Of a stretch of DNA of 5,073 bases, positions 1 to 5,073 are shown in pieces. The stretch is taken from contig JASHWW010000166.1 of NCBI GenBank assembly GCA_030043855.1, forward strand, positions 1 to 5,073, written 5' to 3'. The translations under genes and the position numbers were made by a program. The DNA is from Thermoplasmata archaeon (GTDB lineage: Archaea > Thermoplasmatota > Thermoplasmata > Lutacidiplasmatales > UBA184). Each line of letters opens with the position of its first letter. Position 1 is the first letter of the stretch. The notes under the pieces are model-generated. The model ran no database searches. It was not told the origin of the DNA and was given only the letters and a program-made list of their open reading frames with translations.

Positions 1-835
1 CCCGCCCGTCGGATCTCGCCCCGTCCGGACCGACGACCGCGACCGGGGAGACCGACCATCCCCGGGCCACGAACGGAACGAGAAGGAGGCCGAGCGCCTC
101 GCGGACGTTGCGCTCCCCCGTGCCGGTCGACTCCAGGAGCAGCTCGCCGTCTCCGACGCGCGCTTCCCCGTGGGCCCGGCCGTTGAGGATCGGGGGGAGG
201 CTGAGGACGCCGTCCGCGCTGTCCCGGAGGACGAGACACGCGTCGCCGGACCGGCCCAGCGACCCGTACCGGGCCGCCATGGAGTGGGTCGCGAAGAACT
301 CCGCGCCGCCGACCGTCTCCGCCGCGTCGAGCGGCACGAACCGCACCGCTCCGATCGGTTCGAGCCCGTATCGGATGGGCGGCGTCAGTCGATCGAGCGG
401 GTAGATGCCGAGACTCGCCGCGCGACGGTCGCGGCCGATCGTCGCGTGCAGAACCTCCTGGAACCGGACGGCCTCCGCGAGGAGACCGGCATCGAGCACC
501 CCTCCGGAGGGCGGAGCGACGACGGCCCCCGCGAGGAACGGGCGCAGGCGGGCGACGCTCGCGTCGACCCGGAACTCGACCTCCCGACCGGAAGGTCGTG
601 GAGCCACGCGAGGAAGTCCCACGGCCGCGTCCGCGGCGCCCTGGAGGTGCAAGCCGAGTCCTCCTTCCGAGAGGAGGTCGAGCCGGTCCGGAGTGACCGC
701 GACGGTCAGGGCGTCGCCGTCGCGAGCGTCGATCTCGGCCTTCGAGACGAACAGCAGGTCGTCGAGCGCGGCGTCGGAGAGACCGGCGGGCAGCAACTCC
801 AGGAGCCGCTCCCGCGACAGGACGCTCTTCGGCAT
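1..835 (-). CDS. pheT: Phenylalanyl-tRNA synthetase beta subunit, archaeal type (N-terminal part, cut by left edge)
   Basis: This is the beta subunit of the (alpha-beta)2 cytoplasmic enzyme that attaches phenylalanine to tRNA-Phe. In this family the beta subunit carries the editing domain (B3/B4) and tRNA-binding parts. An open frame of 278 codons runs from an ATG at 835 to the window edge with no stop. Visible marks are the N-terminal SRERLLELLPAGLSDAAL stretch (7-24), the VTPDRLDLLSEGGL motif (47-60) matching archaeal VTPNRPDLLS, LRPFLAGAVV (97-106), FQEVLHATIGRDRRAASLGI (125-144, archaeal LQEKLHxTxGRDRRKxAIGI), LSLPPILNG (211-219) and STGTGERNV (236-244), the last two in the editing domain. 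The ATG is chosen because family similarity begins at once. It lies four bases after the pheS stop, with no clear Shine-Dalgarno, so translational coupling to pheS is likely. The rest of the gene, including the catalytic-like core, is outside the window. Confidence 0.93.
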   Translation of the reverse strand, partial: MPKSVLSRERLLELLPAGLSDAALDDLLFVSKAEIDARDGDALTVAVTPDRLDLLSEGGLGLHLQGAADAAVGLPRVAPRPSGREVEFRVDASVARLRPFLAGAVVAPPSGGVLDAGLLAEAVRFQEVLHATIGRDRRAASLGIYPLDRLTPPIRYGLEPIGAVRFVPLDAAETVGGAEFFATHSMAARYGSLGRSGDACLVLRDSADGVLSLPPILNGRAHGEARVGDGELLLESTGTGERNVREALGLLLVPFVARGWSVSPVAVVGPDGARSDGR

Positions 836-839
836 CGGT

Positions 840-2363
840 CTAGCGACCCCCGCGGAGGACGTCGAGGTCGTCCTGGAACAGCTCGCGAATGTCGTTCGCC
901 CCCAGTGCCACCATCGCCAGTCGGGTGATACCGGCCCCCCACGCGATCACCGGCACGTCGATCCCGAGCGGCCGGAGCACCTCGGGACGGAACACCCCGC
1001 CGGGGAAGATCTCGATCCAGCCCAGGCGGGGATGCTTGACGTACCCTTCGATCGATGGTTCGGTGAACGGGAAGTAGCTCGGTCGGATCCGCATCTCGCG
1101 GATCCCGATCCCGGCGGCGAACGCGCGGAAGAGTCCAACGAGGTCGTTCAGGGAAACCCCCTCCGCGCCCACGATCCCCTCGCACTGCGCGAATTCGAGA
1201 TGGTGCTGGGCGTCGACTTCTTCGCGGCGGAAGTTCCGGTCGATCGAGTACATCCGGAACGGAGGGGTCGGGTGAGCGGCCAGGAACCGCGCCGAGACCG
1301 CGGTGGTCTGCGACCGGAGCGTTGGGCGCGCCGCGATCGTGGGGTCGTACCGTTGCGTCCAGCCGGGACCGACCGGCGCGGCCTCGCCGGGCAGCGGTCG
1401 CCCTTCGTGGACCGCGGCGACCCGGGCGAGGAGTTCGGCGGACGGCGGGCGCCCGGTGACCCCCTCCACCGATAGCGCGTCGTGGATCGAGCGGGCGGGA
1501 TGGTCCTGGGGCATGAAGAGCACATCGTCGTTCCAGAACTCGGTCTCGAGGAGCGGTCCTTCGGCCTGCTCGAATCCGAGTCCGATGAGGATCTCCTCGA
1601 ACTCCGCCAACCAGGCGAGGTACGGGTTGGGACGGGCGCCGGTGAGGTACGGCACCGGGGCCCGGACGTCGTACGCGCGGAAGGTCCGCCCTCGCCAAGC
1701 CCCGGTCGCCAGGAGGGACGGGGTCAGGGCGCCCAGCAGGTCGACGGCGTCGTCGGCGAGCGGGAGGTGGCGTCCCTCGTCGGAGAGCGACCAACGCTTG
1801 TGCGAACGTCGCTCGATCCGAACGAGACCTCGGCGTTCGAGCGCGTCGACGAGCGCTTCGTCCACCTCCTCCTCCGCGTTCGCCACTTGCTTGAGGACCA
1901 CTTCCTCCGGGAGGAGCCCGTTCGGCGGTACCGCCCCTTCCCGCCACCGGAAGGGGAGGCCGTCGGCCAGGAGCCCTCGCCGGCGCAAGATCCCGATCGC
2001 CGCCGACCGCTCCTCGTCCGCGAGTCCCTCGGACGTCGCTTCGTCCGGCGTCAACGAGCCGCGGCGCGCCAGCGCATCGAGGAAGCGGCGCTCCGGGAGC
2101 CCCCGGGCGATGGCCGCCTCGCCGCGCGGGGTGAGTCGTCGGACCGTCTCCGACGTCTCCTCCACGACGGCGAGGTGCTTGGAACGCAGTCGCTGGAGGC
2201 TGCCCCGGACCGCCTCGGCGGGCTGGGCCAGCTGGTCGATCAGGTCGTCCTCGTCGACGGGAAGGTCGGTCAACGAACGCAGGACGGCGAGGACCGAACG
2301 CTCCGGACCCGACAGGACGATCGGGACCGCTCCGTCCGGCGCATCGCCCGACGCACCGGGCAC
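840..2363 (-). CDS. pheS: Phenylalanyl-tRNA synthetase alpha subunit, archaeal type
   Basis: This is the catalytic class II subunit: it activates phenylalanine with ATP and transfers it to tRNA-Phe, together with PheT. Its 507 residues are normal for archaea. Residues about 18-200 are winged-helix-like repeats, including RLTPRGEAAIARGLPERRFL (76-95), typical of archaeal/eukaryotic alpha subunits. The catalytic core follows: NPYLAWLAEFEEILIGLGFE (246-265, motif 1), FWNDDVLFMPQDHPARSIHD (276-295), motif 2 NFRRE (377-381), RPSYFPFTEPSIE (427-439, phenylalanine pocket), GGVFRPEVLRPLGI (455-468), and motif 3 AWGAGITRLAM (474-484) with Arg481, then LGANDIRELFQDDL (487-500). The usual motif-2 FHQ is FAQ here (Ala392). 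The start is GTG at 2363, the only usual start codon between the upstream in-frame TAA (2388-2390) and the conserved region. No Shine-Dalgarno precedes it, and a TATA-like element lies about 27 bases upstream, suggesting a leaderless message. Confidence 0.95.
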   Translation of the reverse strand: MPGASGDAPDGAVPIVLSGPERSVLAVLRSLTDLPVDEDDLIDQLAQPAEAVRGSLQRLRSKHLAVVEETSETVRRLTPRGEAAIARGLPERRFLDALARRGSLTPDEATSEGLADEERSAAIGILRRRGLLADGLPFRWREGAVPPNGLLPEEVVLKQVANAEEEVDEALVDALERRGLVRIERRSHKRWSLSDEGRHLPLADDAVDLLGALTPSLLATGAWRGRTFRAYDVRAPVPYLTGARPNPYLAWLAEFEEILIGLGFEQAEGPLLETEFWNDDVLFMPQDHPARSIHDALSVEGVTGRPPSAELLARVAAVHEGRPLPGEAAPVGPGWTQRYDPTIAARPTLRSQTTAVSARFLAAHPTPPFRMYSIDRNFRREEVDAQHHLEFAQCEGIVGAEGVSLNDLVGLFRAFAAGIGIREMRIRPSYFPFTEPSIEGYVKHPRLGWIEIFPGGVFRPEVLRPLGIDVPVIAWGAGITRLAMVALGANDIRELFQDDLDVLRGGR

Positions 2364-2384
2364 GGGGTCGAGGAGGCGGCGGCC

Positions 2385-2400
2385 GTCTTATGGGTTTTGG
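2385..2400 (-). promoter_or_regulatory. Possible archaeal promoter (BRE/TATA-like) for pheS-pheT
   Basis: On the minus strand the sequence CCAAAACCCATAAGAC is the most A/T-rich patch around the pheS start. The CATAAG core is centred near 2390, about 27 bases before the GTG at 2363, with a purine-containing CCAAAA just upstream where a BRE would sit. That spacing would place the transcription start at or next to the GTG, as in leaderless archaeal messages. The stretch between it and the GTG is C-rich and has no GGAGG-like site. The element overlaps the last codons and TAA stop of the protease gene. The core is a poor match to TTTATATA, so this is a spacing-based inference. Confidence 0.4.
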
Positions 2401-4835
2401 GGAATCTCGGCGTCCTCGGCCGGCGGCGCCGTTCCGGGCTCGGGGGGCCACGTCGAGGGCGGCCCCGTCGGAGTCGTGTACCCGGCGGGTTCGGGCGGCG
2501 GCGCCGGCGGGGACGGTTCGGGACCGGGGGCCTCGGGAACGGTCGGGGATCCCGATGGGCCGGGCGCGCCCCCTCCCGGCGCAGGATGGACCGCGCCCGC
2601 GGGCGGGCCCACGGTTCGTCGGGGCCGCCGCCCGAGGACGGTACCGATGGCGATGGCGATCGCCATGATCCCGACGAACGCCGCGTAGTTGTAGGGCGCG
2701 CTGGTCAGGAATCCGAGCGCCGGTACGAATCCGAGCAGGTTGACGGCGACCGTCGTGGCGTTGGTCCCGTAGTACCCGTCGGACGTGATCGTGACCGAGG
2801 CCACCGCGTGGGACCCGAGGTAGCAGACGGGAATCGACACCGTCAGCACGACGGTCCCGGAAGCGTTCGATTCGAGCGTCGCCGACCCGAACGTCCCGAC
2901 GCACGGACCGATCGACGTGTCGGCATCGACCGCGACCTGGATCGGCGCGTTCCCGATCGGTTGTCCCGTCGTCTCGTTGTGGAGGGTCGCGGTCACCTGG
3001 AGCGACTCGCCCGGCGCGACCGGGGACGGCGAGGCGGCCACGCTCAGGTTGACGAACGTCGCGGTCAGGTCCTCGTAGAGGAGGACCGCGCGCGGCGAGC
3101 CCCACCCGGTCGCCGTGTCCCAACCGGTCGTCGCCGAGCCGAGGCAATTGGCGCCGCTCGTGATGTCGACCAGGCCGTCGCCGAGCCGATGGGTCGGCTC
3201 GGCCGCGCCGACCGCATACAACCGCGGATCGATCGACGGGATCTCGGATCCGTGGGCCGCCTCCATCTGCACGACAAGCCCGGCCCAGAGCGGCGTCGCG
3301 AAGCTCGTCCCTCCGCCGGCGTCGTCCTGCCCGTCGTAGTAGACGTAGTTGTCGGCCGCGGCCGCCGATACGTCGGGCGTGCCCCGGTGGCCGTTCGCTT
3401 CGATCGGTGCGGCCGCGGACCCGACCTCTTGCCACGACGGAGCCCCGTAGACGTCCGAGAACCCACCGCCGCTGTCGGCCCAGGCGGACTCGGAGAACCC
3501 GGTCACCTGGCCGAGCAGATTGCGGGTCAGGGACGGATTCGTGCCGCCCACCGCGACGACGTACGTCGAGGTCGAAGGATACTCGGGAGAGACCACGCCG
3601 TTGCAGGCCGTCTGATCGCCGCCTTGGTCCCCGGTCGCCGCGAACAGCGAGACTCCGTGGTGGCTGGCGGCCGCGAACGCCGTCTCGAAGGCGCCGGCCA
3701 GTCCCGAGCTGGTCGACTCCGCGGTCCCGAACGACATCGAAACCGCTCGAACGTTCGGGAGTCCGATCGCCGTGTTGAGCGCGTCGATCATCGTCGCATC
3801 GGTCGGAGAGTACCCGTCGCTGGCGGGCCCGTCCGGCGCGTAGACCGCGTCCAGCGAGGCTCCCGGGGCGATCGATCCCGACCACTCCAAGTCGAGCGTC
3901 AGCTCCTGCGGCGCCTTGCTCGGGTCGTTCACCGCGTTGGCCGAGGGGGCCGGAGCTCCGTCGACCGGGTACGGAGTCCAGCTGACCGCCGGGAAGCTGG
4001 ACGGGTAGTCGTTGGCGAAGAACGTTGAGATGTCGTTCGGGTCGTACCCCCACCCCCACAGGAGCAGAGCGATCGCGAGGCCGGACGAGGAGGAGGAGGA
4101 CGCTCCGCTCAGGTTGTAGAGGTCGGAGAGGTCGTAGATCTGGCGCGCCACCGCGGGAGTCACCAGGTTGCCGCCGCCCTGCGACGGGCTCGCTGCCGGT
4201 GTCAGGGGGGAGAGCGGGAACGAGAACTGGTCGAATCCGCTGGCGAGGCCCGCCACCGACGCGACCTCGTTCTCCAACGTCGTCGGGAGGGCCGGCGGAG
4301 TCGCCGGGAAGTCGACGGCCCGGTCCCCGTCGACGCCCTGGTCGAGCACGGTCCCGAACGCGCCGTCGACGGCCGCCACGGGCCCCCCGACCGTCAGCGA
4401 CAGTCGATCGGGCGTGGTGTGCACGACGCGGAGACCGCGAGCTTCGAAGTACGACTGGGCGGACTCGTACTCCGCCACCGGAAGGCCCCAGCGCGCCCCG
4501 ATCGCGGCCAGGCTCATCGCCGGCGTTCCGGCCGCCGGCTCCGCGAAGAACGACGGATCGCTCGCGCGGAACGTGATCTGCACCAGCATCGACCCTTGGG
4601 CCGGCTCGACGTCCACCACGCCGTTCGGAACGGATCCGGCGAAGCCGGCACGTGCGGCAAACGTCCCGGAGTAGAAAGACGGGAACGCCGGTGCGACATA
4701 CCCACCCGCGGACGTCGCGGTCGAACGGCTCTCGGGCGTCGCCCCCAGCACGCCCGGAGTTGCGACCAGGAGCACGAGGGCGGCGAGCGTGGCCAGCACG
4801 CCGGTGGAAGCTCCGAACGACCTCGCCTGGCGCAT
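2388..4835 (-). CDS. Secreted, membrane-anchored S53 family (sedolisin/kumamolisin-like) serine-carboxyl protease precursor
   Basis: An 815-residue preproprotease of an acid-active endopeptidase family, predicted to act outside the cytoplasmic membrane. In order: signal peptide (1 to about 32, hydrophobic 12-30); pro-kumamolisin activation domain (about 70-200); S53 catalytic domain (about 224-590); Ig-like beta domain (about 594-700) with Cys645 and Cys671 that could pair; transmembrane helix (about 714-735) followed by RRPRR; and a proline-rich tail (741-815). Catalytic residues are Glu311 and Asp315 (QELTLDLEW), oxyanion Asp403 (AATGDQGG) and nucleophile Ser511 (GGGTSFATPLWAG). Further family marks are SMSFGTAES (366-374), SGGGFSDVYGAPSWQE (455-470), RGTPDVSA (484-491) and the calcium site VDITSG (556-561) with GWDTATGWGSP (571-581). 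Unusually, positions matching kumamolisin Glu32 and Trp129 are Leu259 and Phe369. Five Asn-X-Ser/Thr sequons (241, 596, 620, 657, 692) would allow glycosylation. The ATG is placed directly before a good signal peptide; a weak AAGGT lies nine bases upstream. Its substrate is unknown. Confidence 0.93.
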   Translation of the reverse strand: MRQARSFGASTGVLATLAALVLLVATPGVLGATPESRSTATSAGGYVAPAFPSFYSGTFAARAGFAGSVPNGVVDVEPAQGSMLVQITFRASDPSFFAEPAAGTPAMSLAAIGARWGLPVAEYESAQSYFEARGLRVVHTTPDRLSLTVGGPVAAVDGAFGTVLDQGVDGDRAVDFPATPPALPTTLENEVASVAGLASGFDQFSFPLSPLTPAASPSQGGGNLVTPAVARQIYDLSDLYNLSGASSSSSSGLAIALLLWGWGYDPNDISTFFANDYPSSFPAVSWTPYPVDGAPAPSANAVNDPSKAPQELTLDLEWSGSIAPGASLDAVYAPDGPASDGYSPTDATMIDALNTAIGLPNVRAVSMSFGTAESTSSGLAGAFETAFAAASHHGVSLFAATGDQGGDQTACNGVVSPEYPSTSTYVVAVGGTNPSLTRNLLGQVTGFSESAWADSGGGFSDVYGAPSWQEVGSAAAPIEANGHRGTPDVSAAAADNYVYYDGQDDAGGGTSFATPLWAGLVVQMEAAHGSEIPSIDPRLYAVGAAEPTHRLGDGLVDITSGANCLGSATTGWDTATGWGSPRAVLLYEDLTATFVNLSVAASPSPVAPGESLQVTATLHNETTGQPIGNAPIQVAVDADTSIGPCVGTFGSATLESNASGTVVLTVSIPVCYLGSHAVASVTITSDGYYGTNATTVAVNLLGFVPALGFLTSAPYNYAAFVGIMAIAIAIGTVLGRRPRRTVGPPAGAVHPAPGGGAPGPSGSPTVPEAPGPEPSPPAPPPEPAGYTTPTGPPSTWPPEPGTAPPAEDAEIPQNP
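4087..4100. repeat. Short GAG trinucleotide repeat encoding a serine run
   Basis: The plus strand reads GAGGAGGAGGAGGA. On the coding strand this gives four TCC codons, extended by TCG and TCC into six serines (residues 246-251 of the S53 protease). The run sits between the first helix of the catalytic domain (IYDLSDLYNLS) and its first hydrophobic strand (LAIALLL), where relatives have a short glycine-rich turn. Gain or loss of a unit would keep the frame, so it would change loop length and not switch the gene off. Confidence 0.65.
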
Positions 4836-4859
4836 CGTCGCTCGACCTTGCCCGGAAGA

Positions 4860-4876
4860 ACGGAAATACCTTGGGG
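4860..4876 (-). promoter_or_regulatory. Possible TATA-like promoter element for the S53 protease gene
   Basis: The 47-base spacer between the oxidoreductase stop and the protease ATG contains, on the minus strand, CCCCAAGGTATTTCCGT. The GTATTT core is centred about 31 bases before the ATG at 4835, which would put the transcription start about 4-5 bases before the ATG. It is the only A/T-rich patch in the spacer. A weak AAGGT nine bases before the ATG could serve as a ribosome site if the message has a longer leader or is read through from the upstream gene. No T-rich archaeal terminator is seen in the spacer, so read-through is possible. Confidence 0.4.
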
Positions 4877-4882
4877 AGCGAC

Positions 4883-5073
4883 TCAGTCGCGGATCGGCTT
4901 CGTGTACCCCGCCGGCAGGTGGAACGACTCGGGGCCACCGAGCGGATCGGGCCGGACGGTCGGTGCCTCGCCGCGCTTCGCCGCCAAGTAGGCGTCGATC
5001 GCGATCGACGCGTCGGAGGCGGAACCCATGGCGTAGACGACCGACTTCCCTCCGGCCGCGAAGACCCCCGGGA
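4883..5073 (-). CDS. C-terminal end of a probable FAD/NAD(P)-dependent oxidoreductase (cut by right edge)
   Basis: Sixty-two codons ending in TGA at 4885-4883; the gene continues beyond the right edge. The fragment opens with PGVFAAGGKSVVYAMGSASD, then ASIAIDAYLAAKRG. This resembles the final FAD-contacting segment of two-dinucleotide-binding oxidoreductases (GltD/thioredoxin-reductase-like), usually written (P)GVFAAGDxxxGPxxVVxAIxxGxxAAxxIDxYL. The Asp that normally follows AAG and contacts the FAD ribityl/phosphate is Gly here (window residue 8). About 30 further residues form a Pro/Gly-rich tail ending in HLPAGYTKPIRD. The GltD-like assignment is family-level inference from one motif; the substrate cannot be told. 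The gene lies 47 bases upstream of the protease on the same strand, with no sign of a shared function. Confidence 0.6.
   Translation of the reverse strand, partial: PGVFAAGGKSVVYAMGSASDASIAIDAYLAAKRGEAPTVRPDPLGGPESFHLPAGYTKPIRD

Noticed and set aside
108..1475. Overlapping plus-strand open frames (108-404, 170-928, 405-1475) that could be small genes.
   Set aside because: They lie opposite pheT and pheS, whose products match known families along their length. The plus-strand products look like frame noise.
1482..4028. An 848-codon open frame on the plus strand, antisense to pheS and the protease.
   Set aside because: The composition is Arg/Gly/Asp-rich and low in complexity, with no motif or promoter. 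It is the mirror of the strong codon bias of the genes opposite it.
2388..4835. Subtilisin (S8) protease as an alternative call, because of the GTSFATP motif around the serine.
   Set aside because: The order pro-domain, ExxxD, GD oxyanion site, then GTS serine and a C-terminal DIT/GWD calcium site is that of S53. No S8 Asp/His catalytic motifs were seen.
4836..4882. A terminator or regulatory hairpin in the spacer between the oxidoreductase and the protease.
   Set aside because: No T-run of the archaeal type and no convincing inverted repeat is present. The TTCC repeats there are short and direct, not inverted.
706..4938. A 1410-codon open frame on the minus strand, crossing both the protease and pheS in a different register.
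   Set aside because: Its product is Arg/Pro/Gly-rich with no recognisable domain. It runs through two genes with clear family motifs in another frame of the same strand. Long stop-free shadow frames are expected in such GC-rich DNA.
1..5073. tRNA or rRNA genes, CRISPR repeats, insertion-sequence ends, or a new defence-type system.
   Set aside because: Nearly every base is accounted for by four protein genes, and no repeat array, clover-leaf segment or transposase-like protein was seen on either strand.

Overview
The window is a compact, GC-rich (about two-thirds G+C by eye) piece of an archaeal chromosome. All four genes are on the minus strand and cover almost every base, so they are read from the right edge to the left edge. 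The archaeal assignment rests on three things: both phenylalanyl-tRNA synthetase subunits are of the archaeal/eukaryotic type (alpha subunit with a long N-terminal winged-helix region; short archaeal-type beta N-terminus), the start sites lack clear Shine-Dalgarno sequences, and TATA-like elements lie about 27-31 bases upstream of two starts. With a secreted S53 (sedolisin/kumamolisin) acid protease, the best guess is a high-GC member of the Thermoplasmata or a similar acid-tolerant archaeon. The lineage is inference.

Layout in transcription order. (1) 5073-4883: the last 62 codons of a probable FAD/NAD(P)-dependent oxidoreductase, cut by the right edge. (2) 4882-4836: a 47-base spacer with a TATA-like element. 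(3) 4835-2388: a complete 815-residue membrane-anchored S53 serine-carboxyl protease with signal peptide, pro-domain, catalytic domain, an Ig-like domain, one transmembrane helix and a proline-rich cytoplasmic tail. (4) 2387-2364: a 24-base spacer. A TATA-like element overlapping the protease stop codon may drive leaderless transcription of the next gene. (5) 2363-840: complete pheS. (6) 835-1: the first 278 codons of pheT, four bases after pheS and cut by the left edge.

PheS and PheT form the heterotetrameric enzyme that charges tRNA-Phe, and their near-abutting genes are almost certainly co-transcribed. The protease has no evident functional link to them and acts outside the membrane. No RNA gene, mobile element, CRISPR array or plus-strand gene is supported. 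Nothing here is clearly a new system. The points most worth checking are the altered catalytic-relay residues and the proline-rich inner tail of the protease, and the missing FAD-motif aspartate in the oxidoreductase fragment.
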